Shown piece by piece: positions 53,238 through 62,528 of a DNA stretch of 64,000 nucleotides. Every line of letters starts with the position of its first letter. Position 1 is the stretch's first letter. The position numbers and the translations under genes were made by a program. The notes below the pieces were generated by a model. The model saw only the letters and a program-made list of their open reading frames with translations. It had not been told where the DNA came from and made no database searches. Origin of the DNA: Hyphomicrobiales bacterium (GTDB taxonomy: Bacteria > Pseudomonadota > Alphaproteobacteria > Rhizobiales > Rhizobiaceae); NCBI GenBank assembly GCA_900473745.1, contig UCMW01000013.1, forward strand, positions 186,001-250,000, written 5' to 3'.

Positions 53238-54401
53238 ATGGCTTCGGATCAGGATCCCGAGACGCTCAAGCAAGCCGACCCGGACGGCATTGCCGCTTCC
53301 GTCACCTCTCCGGCACCGGCGGAAAGCCCGCCGCCGCAGCCCGGCTTACTGACACCGCTTCCGGCAATCCTCCGCTGGGCTATTCTTCTCGGCCTGTCCA
53401 TTGCCATCTCCGGCGGCCTCTTTCTGGCGCATATCCCAGGCGCCCTGCTGCTAGGCCCCATGGTCGCAGCGATCCTCGTCGCCACGAACGGCGCCCGGCT
53501 CTCCGTCCATCGCTATCCTTACATCTTTGCCCATTCGCTGATCGGCTGCATCATTGCGCGCTCGATCGACCTCGGCACGCTATCGACGGTCGCCGAGGAC
53601 TGGCCGATCTTCCTGTCGGTGGTGCTGGCGGTCATCGCGGCGAGCAGCATGCTCGGCTATTTCATGGCGAGAGCCGAGATCCTGCCCGGCACCACCGCCA
53701 TCTGGGGAACGTCGGCGGGGGCAGCTTCCGCCATGGTGCTGATGGCGGAGGCGAATGGCGGCGATCCGAGGCTCGTCGCCTTCATGCAATATCTCAGGGT
53801 CGCCTTCGTCGCGACAGGCGCCTCGCTGATGGCGGCCTTCGTCTTCAACATTGAGGGAGGGGCGGCGCAAGCAATCATCTGGTTTCCGGAAACGGACTGG
53901 CTCGATCTCGGCCTGACCCTGACTGCGGCACTCGCCGCCGCGTCCGTGGGTGCATGGCTTCGCATACCGGCCGGGACCATGCTGCTGCCGCTCATTGCAA
54001 CGACGATACTGCATGTGATGGGTTACATCACTTTGCAACTGCCGGAATGGCTGCTGGCGCTCGGTTATGGGGTGATCGGCTGGCGGATCGGGCTGTCCTT
54101 TACCCGGCGCATCCTCAGGCATGCGGCAAGCGCCCTGCCCCAGATAGTCGGCTCGATCCTGGTCCTGATGGCGTTCAGCGGCGGACTCGCCTTCCTGCTT
54201 TGGTCGCTGCATGGCATCGACCCGCTGACCGCCTATCTCGCTACCAGCCCGGGCGGGCTCGATTCGATCGCGATCATTGCGGCGACGACACCTGTCGACA
54301 TGTCCTTCATCATGGCGCTTCAGACGATGCGGTTGATCCTGATCATCCTGATCGGACCGACGATTTCGGACTTCGTCGCCAGACGGGTGGCGAAGGGCTG
54401 A
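53238..54401 (+). CDS. AbrB family transporter (AmoA/AbrB-type permease)
   Basis: 387-aa membrane protein with ten or so segments in two homologous halves (GALLLGPMVAAILVA near 75 and GTMLLPLIATTIL near 245), matching the AbrB 'putative ammonia monooxygenase' family PF05145, despite the name a likely transporter. Polar N-terminal ~45 residues. GGAG 7 nt before the ATG. Probably controlled by the divergent TetR. Confidence 0.88.
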   Translation: MASDQDPETLKQADPDGIAASVTSPAPAESPPPQPGLLTPLPAILRWAILLGLSIAISGGLFLAHIPGALLLGPMVAAILVATNGARLSVHRYPYIFAHSLIGCIIARSIDLGTLSTVAEDWPIFLSVVLAVIAASSMLGYFMARAEILPGTTAIWGTSAGAASAMVLMAEANGGDPRLVAFMQYLRVAFVATGASLMAAFVFNIEGGAAQAIIWFPETDWLDLGLTLTAALAAASVGAWLRIPAGTMLLPLIATTILHVMGYITLQLPEWLLALGYGVIGWRIGLSFTRRILRHAASALPQIVGSILVLMAFSGGLAFLLWSLHGIDPLTAYLATSPGGLDSIAIIAATTPVDMSFIMALQTMRLILIILIGPTISDFVARRVAKG

Positions 54402-54412
54402 GCGCCCTTCGC
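54390..54412. terminator. Hairpin between convergent AbrB-family gene and era
   Basis: GCGAAGGGC (54390-54398) and GCCCTTCGC (54404-54412), loop TGAGC; overlaps the AbrB-family stop and lies just beyond the era stop. Symmetric, so could serve both; no T tract. Confidence 0.55.
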
Positions 54413-54422
54413 GCAATTGTGT

Positions 54423-55364
54423 TCAGTCGCGTGGGAATTCGAGGCCCATTTCGCGGAAGCGCTCAGGGTCATTGCCCCAGTTCTCGCGCACCTTCACGAA
54501 CAGGAAGAGATGCACCGGCTGCTCGAGGATCTCGGACATCTCCTTGCGGGAGGCCGTGGAGATCGCCTTGATCGCGTCGCCATTCTTGCCGAGCACGATC
54601 TTCTTCTGGCTGTCGCGCTCGACATAGATGACCTGCTCGATGCGAACAGAACCATCCTTGCGTTCTTCCCAGCTCTCGGTTTCGACATGCGAGGAATAGG
54701 GCAGTTCCTGATGCAGGCGCAGGAACAGCTTTTCGCGAGTGATTTCGGCTGCGAGCTGGCGCATCGGCAGATCGGAGATCTGATCCTCCGGATAATACCA
54801 GGGACCTTCCGGGAAGGTCTCGGCGAGATAGTCCATGATGTCGCCGCAGCCCGAGCCTGTCGTTGCCGAGATCATGAAGGTGCGATCGAACTTGACCGCT
54901 TCGTTGGCCTTCTCAGCCAGCGTGAAGAGGTCCTCGTGGCGGACCCGGTCGATCTTGTTCAGGACGAGGATCTTCGGCTGCGGCACATCCTTCAGCGCTT
55001 CGAGGATCGCGTCGGCGTCACCGCGCAGGCCGCGTTCGCTGTCGATCAGGAGCAGGATGATGTCGGCATCCTTGGCGCCGCCCCAGGCCGACGTCACCAT
55101 GGCGCGGTCAAGCTTGCGGCGCGGCTTGAAGATGCCGGGCGTGTCCATGAAGACGATCTGGGCGTTCTTGTGGATCGCGATGCCGCGCATGACAGCGCGG
55201 GTCGTCTGCACCTTGTGGCTGACGATCGACACCTTGGCGCCGACGAAGCGGTTGACCAGCGTCGACTTGCCGGCATTGGTCGGGCCGATCAGGGCAACGA
55301 AGCCGGATCGGGTCGGGGTGGCGACGGTGGCTTCGCCGCCGTCATGGCTTTCAGTTTCGGTCAT
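54423..55364 (-). CDS. era: GTPase Era
   Basis: 313-aa GTPase for 16S rRNA 3'-end maturation and 30S assembly. G1 GPTNAGKST, G3 DTPG, G4 NKID, G5 ISATTG, then a KH domain (~205-300, QKKIVLGKNGDAIK). ATG at 55364; a TTG at 55373 is possible. 9 nt after rnc, co-transcribed with acpS-lepB-rnc. Confidence 0.96.
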   Translation of the reverse strand: MTETESHDGGEATVATPTRSGFVALIGPTNAGKSTLVNRFVGAKVSIVSHKVQTTRAVMRGIAIHKNAQIVFMDTPGIFKPRRKLDRAMVTSAWGGAKDADIILLLIDSERGLRGDADAILEALKDVPQPKILVLNKIDRVRHEDLFTLAEKANEAVKFDRTFMISATTGSGCGDIMDYLAETFPEGPWYYPEDQISDLPMRQLAAEITREKLFLRLHQELPYSSHVETESWEERKDGSVRIEQVIYVERDSQKKIVLGKNGDAIKAISTASRKEMSEILEQPVHLFLFVKVRENWGNDPERFREMGLEFPRD

Positions 55365-55373
55365 GGTGTCCAA

Positions 55374-56099
55374 TCAGTTGGCGTCGGAGGGCTTTGCCCA
55401 GACGCCTTCGCGTTCGAGAATCTTGGTTGCGGCCACCTGCTCGGCGGCACGCTTGGAACGATCGATGCCGATTTCCGGCTTCAGGCCGGGGATCTCGACG
55501 ATCACCGTGAAGCGGGGATCATGATCCGGTCCGGAGCGATCGGCAACCTTGTAAATGGGCGGCGTGCCGAACCGGGCATGCGTCCATTCCTGCAATTCGG
55601 TCTTGGCGTCGCGTCGGGCGCCATCGGCATGGGCCGCGCGGCCCTTCCAGTATTTCAGGATGAAGCCGCGTGCGGCCTCCAATCCAGCTTCCAGATAGAT
55701 CGCCGCGATCAGGCTCTCGACCACGTCGGCGCGCACGTTCAACATGTTCTTCGCGGTGATCTTCTTCACGTCCGAACCGGTGCGGATGAAGCGGTGCAGC
55801 TCCATTTCGTCAGCAACTGAGGCACAGGCCTCGGCGCTGACCAGCTGGTTGAAGCGAACCGAAAGTTCACCCTCGGTCGCATCACGGAAGGTCGTAAACA
55901 GCATTTCGGCGACGCAGAGACCGAGAACCCGGTCCCCTAAGAACTCGAGCCGTTCGTAATCGCCCTTCTTGCCCCGGGAGACCTGGGCGCTGGCATGCGT
56001 CAGCGCCCGCTTCAAGCGGTCGCGGTCGGCGAATTTATGGCCGATCACAGCTTCGAGCTGCTGCCAGTCCTTTTCGCCAATCACGCCCTTCTCTGTCAT
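55374..56099 (-). CDS. rnc: Ribonuclease III
   Basis: 241-aa dsRNA endonuclease: catalytic domain with signature ERLEFLGDRVLG near residue 50 and Glu in ESLIAAIYLE near 125; dsRNA-binding domain ~165-235 (KTELQEWTHARFG). ATGA overlap with lepB. Processes rRNA and hairpins; a very large hairpin element lies two positions upstream in its own operon. Confidence 0.97.
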   Translation of the reverse strand: MTEKGVIGEKDWQQLEAVIGHKFADRDRLKRALTHASAQVSRGKKGDYERLEFLGDRVLGLCVAEMLFTTFRDATEGELSVRFNQLVSAEACASVADEMELHRFIRTGSDVKKITAKNMLNVRADVVESLIAAIYLEAGLEAARGFILKYWKGRAAHADGARRDAKTELQEWTHARFGTPPIYKVADRSGPDHDPRFTVIVEIPGLKPEIGIDRSKRAAEQVAATKILEREGVWAKPSDAN

Positions 56100-56833
56100 T
56101 CGACCACCTTGAACAGGCGATCCCAACGCATGTTGGCCGGCCATTTCCAGACTTCGCGGAACGAGGTGTCGTTGCCGAGCGAGAAGAAGATCAGCGAGGC
56201 CTTGCCGATCAGATTTTCGGCGGGCACGAAGCCGACGTCGAAGCGGCTGTCGAGCGAATTGTCGCGGTTGTCGCCCATCGCGAAGTAATGGCCTTCCGGC
56301 ACGATGAATTCGCGGGTGTCATCACCGCGCGTGCCCTGGGCCTGGTCGAGCGTGTCATAGCTCACGCCATTGTCCAGCGTCTCGCGGAAGACCGGCACAT
56401 CCGTGCCCGGATCCATGCGATAATCCGAGGTGAAGACACCGTCCTGGATCTTCGGCACCGGCTGGCCATTCACCTGCAGCACGCCGCCGATCACCTGGAT
56501 GCGGTCACCCGGCAGGCCGACGATGCGCTTGATATAGTCGATGCTGGGGTTCGGCGGGAAACGGAAGACGGCAATGTCGCCACGCTCCGGCTCGCTTGCG
56601 AAGATGCGCCCCTCGAAGAGGTTTGGCGAGAAAGGCAGCGAATATTTCGAATAGCCATAGGAGAACTTGTTGACGAAGATGTAATCGCCGACCAGCAGCG
56701 TCGGCATCATCGAGCCTGATGGAATCGTGAAGGGCTGAAAGAACACAGTCCGGATCACCATGGCCAGGAGCAGCGCCTGGATGATGACCTTGACGTTTTC
56801 CCAGAGGGCACTTTGCTTCTTTTCTTCGCTCAC
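56096..56833 (-). CDS. lepB: Signal peptidase I
   Basis: 245-aa membrane protease. Membrane anchor ~15-35; nucleophile Ser41 in PSGSM; general base Lys102 in DYIKRIVG; MGDNRDNSLDSR near 190. Single anchor as in many alphaproteobacteria. Separated from acpS by 362 bp, 262 bp of which are a palindromic insertion. Confidence 0.97.
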   Translation of the reverse strand: MSEEKKQSALWENVKVIIQALLLAMVIRTVFFQPFTIPSGSMMPTLLVGDYIFVNKFSYGYSKYSLPFSPNLFEGRIFASEPERGDIAVFRFPPNPSIDYIKRIVGLPGDRIQVIGGVLQVNGQPVPKIQDGVFTSDYRMDPGTDVPVFRETLDNGVSYDTLDQAQGTRGDDTREFIVPEGHYFAMGDNRDNSLDSRFDVGFVPAENLIGKASLIFFSLGNDTSFREVWKWPANMRWDRLFKVVE

Positions 56834-56933
56834 GCGGATCTCTTCCTTCTTGCGAAAATCCTGCTCTCTCTAGTCGGTTCGGGCGAGCGCGGCAACCGCG
56901 TAGCCCCGTCGACCAGCGCGACCAGTTAAATCA

Positions 56934-57195
56934 TACCAAGTGTCGAAGATAGGAACCCATAGGATCCGCTCGACCGCCCTTTCTGGCTAGGAGAGATCCG
57001 AAGAGCGATGCTGTCGCATCGGTCAAGGAGCTCGACGACGCCAGAATGGGCGGGAAGCCGACCAAAGGTGGCTTCTTGCAGGCCCCTGGCGTTGTTGCGC
57101 CGCTTGGCCGATGCGTCAGCATCGCCCAGCGCGCCGCGCCTAGCCAGAGACCCGCAAGAAGCCATCCTATCGGTTCCTATCTTCGACACTTGGTA
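56934..57195. mobile_element. 262-bp palindromic MITE-like element
   Basis: Terminal inverted repeats at 56933-56965 and 57164-57196 match at 32 of 33 positions. The two halves continue to pair through the interior (e.g. GCGATGCTG-N-CGCATCGG in both), meeting at ACC-AAA-GGT near 57065, so the element is one imperfect palindrome. TCA flanks both ends (56931-56933, 57196-57198); the right one is the acpS stop codon. Alternatively the terminal TA pairs are an IS630-type duplication. No reading frame of note. It will be transcribed between acpS and lepB as a giant hairpin. Confidence 0.9.
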
Positions 57196-57600
57196 TCAAC
57201 GGCTTTCCGGCAGGGCCTCGACGATGACGAATGCCTGGGCATAGGGAAATTCGTCGGTGATGGTGAGATGGATCTGGGCGACATGCCCTGATGGCAGGAG
57301 GCGCTCGAGGCATTTTGCCGCCCCACCGGTCAGCTCGAGGCCGGGTTTGCCATTGGGCAGGTTGACGACGCCCATTTCCTTCCAGAAGACCCCTTCGGCA
57401 ATACCGGTGCCGAGCGCCTTGGCCATGGCTTCCTTGGCGGCGAAACGCTTGGCATAGGAGGCGGCGCAGTCCTTGCGGCCGTTCGAGCGCGCCTGCTCCT
57501 CTTCCGTGAAACAACGCGCGGTGAACTTCTCGCCGAATTTCTCGATCGATTTCTCGATCCGGCGGATATCGATGAGATCGCTGCCGATGCCTATGATCAT
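57196..57600 (-). CDS. acpS: Holo-[acyl-carrier-protein] synthase
   Basis: 134-aa phosphopantetheinyl transferase activating [19 protein letters not shown] start with metal Asp8, and [12 protein letters not shown] near residue 55 with the second metal Glu. The stop codon coincides with the end of the palindromic element. Starts 1 nt after the DUF2062 stop. Confidence 0.96.
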   Translation of the reverse strand: MIIGIGSDLIDIRRIEKSIEKFGEKFTARCFTEEEQARSNGRKDCAASYAKRFAAKEAMAKALGTGIAEGVFWKEMGVVNLPNGKPGLELTGGAAKCLERLLPSGHVAQIHLTITDEFPYAQAFVIVEALPESR

Positions 57601-57601
57601 G

Positions 57602-58183
57602 TCAGACGCTCGATCCCTGAAGAGCTTCGGAGAGCCGGGCACGCGCCCTTTCGGCGAGCCGCTCCCGGCGCCGCGCCTGGAACTTCGCCACTGTGAAATA
57701 AATCACGCAATACATAATCACGCCACTGACGGCTGCAAGCGGGATCGCACCGATGAGCATGGGTTTCAGGATAGGCTGCCACATGCTCTCGATCGCCCCG
57801 ATGGAGAACTTGTGCTCCAGATCGACGCTGTCCCCGGCGGGCGGGCCATTGCCGATCAGCCGATGCCCAACCTCCCAAGTCGCGGCCCAGATGAACGGGA
57901 ATGTCAAAGGATTGCCGAAAGCCGTGCCCAAGGCGGCGGCCACCATATTGCCCGCAACGAGATAGGCGATTGCGAAGGCGAGGAGAAAATGAAGGCCGAT
58001 GAACGGCGTCCAGGAGGACACAACACCGGCGACGACACCCGCGGCAATGGCATGCGGCGTTGCCGACAGACGCAGGATGCGTTTGCTCAGATAATGAAAC
58101 GATCGGAGGAAGCCACGACGCGGCCAGAAAAGCTCACGCAACTTCGTCAGAAAAGAAACCGGTTGGCGACGTCGAAACAGCAT
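57602..58183 (-). CDS. DUF2062 membrane protein
   Basis: 193-aa protein with three or four membrane segments (~50-80, 85-105, 150-175) and basic ends. DUF2062, function unknown, regularly before acpS in rhizobia. ATG at 58183; TTG at 58219 is the alternative. Confidence 0.88.
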   Translation of the reverse strand: MLFRRRQPVSFLTKLRELFWPRRGFLRSFHYLSKRILRLSATPHAIAAGVVAGVVSSWTPFIGLHFLLAFAIAYLVAGNMVAAALGTAFGNPLTFPFIWAATWEVGHRLIGNGPPAGDSVDLEHKFSIGAIESMWQPILKPMLIGAIPLAAVSGVIMYCVIYFTVAKFQARRRERLAERARARLSEALQGSSV

Positions 58184-58242
58184 GCGGGATATGTAGTTGA
58201 TCCGGGATGGTTTCGGCAAGGAAAAGAGGCCCGCCGGTCAGT

Positions 58243-58276
58243 CAAAAAGCAAAGACGCCGGCATTGAACCGGCGTC
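58243..58276 (-). terminator. Rho-independent terminator of the DUF3563-like gene
   Basis: Minus-strand stem ACGCCGG/CCGGCGT (arms within 58254-58276) followed by TTTGCTTTTT (58252-58243). Confidence 0.85.
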
Positions 58277-58308
58277 ACAGCAAGGACCAGATCTGGTCTT
58301 TCGGCGTA

Positions 58309-58458
58309 TCAGCCGCGACGGAACATGCCACGGTCGATTTCGCGCTGGCGGTATTCCAGGTCGACGAGATCGCGAGCGCCGTTCAGGTAGTTCATTTCGC
58401 GCTCTGCAACGGTCGGGACGCGGAGGGAGCGGGCGAATTTGCGGATCGGAGTAAACAT
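58309..58458 (-). CDS. DUF3563-like small protein (49 aa)
   Basis: 49 aa: MFTPIRKFARSLRVP..., then AEREMNYLNGARD and the C-terminal DLEYRQREIDRGMFRRG. Basic, helix-rich. Similar short proteins (ERE...YLN...DLE-RQREID pattern) are abundant in Rhizobiales and assigned, I believe, to DUF3563. GAGG 8 nt before the ATG at 58458; own terminator. Stands alone between rsh and DUF2062. Confidence 0.75.
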   Translation of the reverse strand: MFTPIRKFARSLRVPTVAEREMNYLNGARDLVDLEYRQREIDRGMFRRG

Positions 58459-58674
58459 CGTTTTATCCTCGGTTAAGTCTCTTCATGTGTTGACCCGAAG
58501 ATAATGGTGCGCCGCACAATCCACCAGAGACAAGAACCGAAGACAGCCATGCGCCGAACGCATAACAAGCGGGTCGAGGTTTACGATTTAGGCAGGATTG
58601 TGATCAAAAGAGAGGCAGAACGCCCGGCTTTCGAGCGGCGGGGCGGATTATTCCCGCCCTCGCCGAAATGCCGG

Positions 58675-60903
58675 TCAGTCATAGACCCTCTTCACTGTCG
58701 AGATGCAGTCCAGTTCCTTCAACTCGCTCAGAAGCTGGCTCAGCTGACGCAGGTCCCAGACTTCCAGATCGATCCCCATTTCCGTGAAGTCGGTGGCGAT
58801 GCGGATCATGTTGAGCACGCGGATGTTGATGTCGAGGCGCGCGACGCACTGTGCGACGGTTGCCAGCGTGCCCGGCTCGTTCAGCGCATTGATCAGGATG
58901 CGGGCGACGAAGCGGGACTTGTTCGCTTCGTCGAGATCCCAGCGCACATCGATCCAACGCTCCGGCTCGTTTTCGAAGCGCTGGAGGGCGGACGCCTGGA
59001 TCGGATAGATGGTGATGCCCTTGCCGTCTTCCATGATGCCGACGATGCGATCGCCGGGAACGGCGCCGGCCGGGGCAAAATGAACTTCGGCATTGCCCGA
59101 AAGGCCGCGAATCGGCAGCGGTTCCGGACCATCGCCCGCCGTGGGCACATCGCCCTTCGGATGGGCCGGACCGGGGATCTTGAAGACCATGCCATTGGCG
59201 CTGTTCATGGCGAACCAGCCGTCATCCGAGGACGGCTTCACCGTGACGCGCTCGTCCTGGTAATCGGGGAAGACGGCCCTGAGAACGTCGAGCGAGGAGG
59301 TCTCGCCACGGCCGACGGAGGCGATCGCGTCTTCCACGTCGCGCTGGCCCAGACGATGCAGCGCCGGACGCAGCGTGTCCTTGGAGAAGATCTTGCCGGC
59401 GCGCTCGAAGGTGCGCTCCAGGATGCGCTGGCCAAGGCCAGCATACTGTTTGCGGATGGCCATGCGGGTGGCGCGGCGAATCGCAGCGCGGGCCTTGCCG
59501 GTAACGACGATCTCTTCCCAGGCGGCGGGCGGCACCTGGACGCCCGAGCGGATGATCTCGACTTCGTCGCCATTCGACAGGCGGGTCACGAGCGGCATGA
59601 TCGAGCCGTTGATCTTGGCGCCGACACAGGTATCGCCGACATTGGTGTGGACGGCATAGGCGAAGTCGATCGGGGTGGCGCCGCGCGGCAGCGCGATCAG
59701 CTTGCCCTTCGGCGTGAAGCAGAAGACCTGGTCCTGGAAGAGTTCGAGCTTGGTGTGCTCCAGGAATTCTTCCGGATTGTCGCCTTCGGCGAGCGCCTCG
59801 ATCGTGTGGCGCAGCCAGGAATAGGCATTGCTCTCGCGCTGGAGCGGCTCGTTCGCCTCGCCGTTTTCGCCATCCTTGTAGAGAGTGTGGGCGGCGATGC
59901 CGAATTCGGCGATCTCGTGCATGCGGCGCGTGCGGATCTGCAGCTCGATGCGCTGGCGCGACGGGCCGACGATCGTGGTGTGGATCGAGCGATAGTCGTT
60001 CTGCTTCGGCGTCGAGATGTAGTCCTTGAAGCGGCCGGGTACGACGCGCCAGCGCGAATGCACGATGCCGAGCGCGCGGTAGCAGCCGGGAATGTCGTCG
60101 ACGAGAATGCGGAAGCCGTAGACGTCGGAAAGCTGCTCGAAGGAGAGCGACTTCGACTGCATCTTGCGAAAGACCGAATAAGGCTTCTTCTGCCGGCCCT
60201 TGACCGAGGGGGTCAGGAGGCCGTTCGCCACCAGAAGATCGCGCAACTCGTCCTCGATCTTGGTGATCAGGCCCTCGTTGCGGGTGGAAAGCTCGGCGAG
60301 GCGCTGGGTGACGGTCTCGTAGGCCTCCGGGTTCATGTAGCGGAAGGAGAGGTCCTCCAGCTCGTCGCGCATGTCCTGCATGCCCATGCGGCCGGCAAGC
60401 GGCGCATAGATTTCCATCGTCTCTTCGGAGATGCGGGCGCGCTTGTCGTCGCGCATGTGTTCGAGCGTGCGCATGTTGTGCAGGCGGTCGGCGAGCTTGA
60501 CGAGCAGCACGCGCACATCGTCGGAAATGGCAAGCAGAAGCTTGCGCAGATTCTCCGCCTGCTTCGCCTTCTTCGTGACGAGGTCGAGCTTCTTGATCTT
60601 GGTGAGGCCTTCGACGAGACGGCCAATGTCTTCGCCGAACAATTCGTCGATCTCGCCACGGGTCGCAGACGTGTCCTCGATCGTGTCGTGCAAAAGCGCG
60701 ACGGCAATCGTCGATTCGTCGAGATGCATGTCGGTGAGGATGGCGGCAACTTCGAGCGGGTGGGAGATATAGGGGTCCCCGCTGGCGCGTGTCTGCTTGC
60801 CATGCTTCTGCATGGCATAGACATAGGCCTTGTTGAGCAGAGCTTCGTTGGCGTCGGGCTTGTATTTCTGCACCCGCTCCACGAGCTCGTATTGCCGCAT
60901 CAT
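58675..60903 (-). CDS. rsh: Bifunctional (p)ppGpp synthetase/hydrolase
   Basis: 742-aa RelA/SpoT homolog, the single Rsh of alphaproteobacteria. HD hydrolase domain ~40-190 (HPLEVA, LLHDTIEDT), synthetase ~235-355 (RSIHTTIVGP), TGS ~400-460, ACT ~660-740. Both activities look intact. AGGAGA 8 nt before the ATG at 60903; a second ATG follows. Upstream of it is rpoZ with its own terminator. Confidence 0.97.
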   Translation of the reverse strand: MMRQYELVERVQKYKPDANEALLNKAYVYAMQKHGKQTRASGDPYISHPLEVAAILTDMHLDESTIAVALLHDTIEDTSATRGEIDELFGEDIGRLVEGLTKIKKLDLVTKKAKQAENLRKLLLAISDDVRVLLVKLADRLHNMRTLEHMRDDKRARISEETMEIYAPLAGRMGMQDMRDELEDLSFRYMNPEAYETVTQRLAELSTRNEGLITKIEDELRDLLVANGLLTPSVKGRQKKPYSVFRKMQSKSLSFEQLSDVYGFRILVDDIPGCYRALGIVHSRWRVVPGRFKDYISTPKQNDYRSIHTTIVGPSRQRIELQIRTRRMHEIAEFGIAAHTLYKDGENGEANEPLQRESNAYSWLRHTIEALAEGDNPEEFLEHTKLELFQDQVFCFTPKGKLIALPRGATPIDFAYAVHTNVGDTCVGAKINGSIMPLVTRLSNGDEVEIIRSGVQVPPAAWEEIVVTGKARAAIRRATRMAIRKQYAGLGQRILERTFERAGKIFSKDTLRPALHRLGQRDVEDAIASVGRGETSSLDVLRAVFPDYQDERVTVKPSSDDGWFAMNSANGMVFKIPGPAHPKGDVPTAGDGPEPLPIRGLSGNAEVHFAPAGAVPGDRIVGIMEDGKGITIYPIQASALQRFENEPERWIDVRWDLDEANKSRFVARILINALNEPGTLATVAQCVARLDINIRVLNMIRIATDFTEMGIDLEVWDLRQLSQLLSELKELDCISTVKRVYD

Positions 60904-60924
60904 TCCAGTCGTCTCCTAGAAACG

Positions 60925-60954
60925 AAAAAGCGCGCCAGTCGATGAGACTGGCGC
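60925..60954 (-). terminator. Rho-independent terminator of rpoZ
   Basis: Stem GCGCCAGTC/GACTGGCGC (60932-60940 and 60946-60954), 5-base loop, then GCTTTTT on the minus strand. Confidence 0.92.
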
Positions 60955-61002
60955 ACAATCATCATACAGTCAGAAACAGACTAAAGTCCGATCTGTTGAC
61001 GA

Positions 61003-61404
61003 TTAGTAATCGTCGCTCTTTTCCGGCGGAACCAGGCCTTCGATACCGGCCAGAAGCTCCTCTTCCGACATCTGGTCGAAAGTGAGGGTTTCCGGCAGTT
61101 CGTCTTCTTCGTCGCCCTTGCCGGCCGTGCCGGTGTTGGCGAGCATCGAGCTCGGCTCCTGCTCGGGCTCGTCGACTTCGACGTGCTTCTGCAGCGAATG
61201 GATCAGATCTTCCTTCAGGTCGTCGGGCGAGAGCGTCTCGTCGGCGATTTCGCGCAGCGCCACGACCGGGTTCTTGTCCTTGTCGCGATCGATGGTGATC
61301 GGCGCGCCCTGGGAGATCTGGCGGGCACGGTGGCTTGCGAGCAGAACGAGCTCGAAGCGGTTCTCGACTTTGTCGATGCAATCTTCAACGGTGACACGGG
61401 CCAT
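61003..61404 (-). CDS. rpoZ: RNA polymerase omega subunit
   Basis: 133-aa omega subunit: [30 protein letters not shown] and [12 protein letters not shown]; longer than E. coli omega owing to an acidic alphaproteobacterial tail (~75-133). AAGGACAGG precedes the ATG. Monocistronic, followed by rsh, a common rpoZ-rsh pairing. Confidence 0.96.
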   Translation of the reverse strand: MARVTVEDCIDKVENRFELVLLASHRARQISQGAPITIDRDKDKNPVVALREIADETLSPDDLKEDLIHSLQKHVEVDEPEQEPSSMLANTGTAGKGDEEDELPETLTFDQMSEEELLAGIEGLVPPEKSDDY

Positions 61405-61593
61405 TGCCTGTCCTTTGCGGTCTTGAATGCGTGGGATTGACGGGTGCGATACAGGCAATGGACGGCAAATTCAAGTTTTTCGTGTTGGCACCCCTCCAAG
61501 CCCAAAAATGGAGGGCGGAAAAGAGACCATCTACACCACATTTCAACCGCAGGCTGCTTGGATTGCTCCATGCGATGCCCTAGATAGATTTTT

Positions 61594-61630
61594 ATATGAT
61601 CATTTCATAATGTAAATTCAGTGATCATAT
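61594..61630. promoter_or_regulatory. Inverted repeat upstream of NYN gene
   Basis: ATATGATCA (61594-61602) and TGATCATAT (61622-61630), perfect 9-bp arms with a 19-bp AT-rich spacer, in the AT-rich gap between rpoZ and the NYN gene. Possible operator. Confidence 0.4.
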
Positions 61631-61700
61631 CTTGAAGGGCAAGGTCTTGTTTTGATTGCCAATTGCCGTTGCTATGTACATTTGACTTAAGGATATCGAC

Positions 61701-62285
61701 ATGTTCGACCCTCGCGAGAAAATAGCTCTCTTCATCGATGGCGCCAATCTTTATGCCGCGTCCAAGAGCCTCGGCTTCGACATCGATTACCGCAAGCTCC
61801 TGAAAGCCTTCCAGAAGCGCGGCTATCTGCTGCGCGCCTACTACTACACCGCCCTTATCGAGGATCAGGAATATTCCTCGATCCGCCCGTTGATCGACTG
61901 GCTCGATTACAACGGCTACAAGGTCGTGACCAAGCCGGCGAAGGAATTCACCGACTCCATGGGCCGCCGCAAGGTCAAGGGCAACATGGACATCGAGCTT
62001 GCCATCGACGCGATGGAACAGTCCGAGACTGTCGACCATCTTGTTCTCTTTTCCGGCGACGGCGATTTCACCACGCTGGTGGAAGCGCTGCAGCGCAAGG
62101 GTCGCAAGGTCTCGGTCGTTTCGACCATGGCCACCCAGCCGCCGATGATCGCCGACGACCTGCGCCGCCAGTCGGACCATTTCATCGACCTGATGACGCT
62201 GAAGGCCGAAATCGGCCGCGATCCGTCCGAACGCGGCACGCCGCGCACGCCGGAACCGGCAACGGCGAGCGAAGACGAGCACTGA
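61701..62285 (+). CDS. NYN domain (LabA-like) protein
   Basis: 194-aa PIN-like NYN domain protein, putative ribonuclease. Acidic residues in FIDGANLY near 12, GNMDIELAIDAM near 97 and LFSGDGDF near 115. C-terminal Pro/Thr/Glu tail. AAGGA 8 nt before the ATG. Usually found between smpB and rpoZ in rhizobia, as here. Confidence 0.92.
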   Translation: MFDPREKIALFIDGANLYAASKSLGFDIDYRKLLKAFQKRGYLLRAYYYTALIEDQEYSSIRPLIDWLDYNGYKVVTKPAKEFTDSMGRRKVKGNMDIELAIDAMEQSETVDHLVLFSGDGDFTTLVEALQRKGRKVSVVSTMATQPPMIADDLRRQSDHFIDLMTLKAEIGRDPSERGTPRTPEPATASEDEH

Positions 62286-62329
62286 GGGCTTTCGGGCGCG
62301 CGTCCACGACTATTATTGCGGTTGAAACA

Positions 62330-62483
62330 CCCCCCCTCTGCCCTGCCGGGCATCTCTCCCACAAGGGGGGAGAGCGGCTGAGCCGCTGGCCTGTCACCCG
62401 CCACGGGAGCCCTGAACAGCACGGCAAATGCGGCCCCACTCTCCCTCCTTGAGGGGGAGATGTCACGCAGTGACAGAGGGGGT
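62330..62483. repeat. Palindromic dispersed repeat, family A, copy 4
   Basis: About 154 bp, shorter core. Left arm GCCC-TGCC-GGGC, right arm GTCAC-GCA-GTGAC, same arrangement as copy 3. Lies between convergent NYN and DUF3830 genes. Confidence 0.85.
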
Positions 62484-62528
62484 GTTCTTGCTCCGCCCGT
62501 CGCGGAAGGACTCGGGGGTGTACTTTCC

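Noticed and set aside
58504-60945. 813-codon frame on the plus strand
   Set aside because: Antisense to rsh in full; composition is typical of an antisense GC-rich shadow and no domain is visible.
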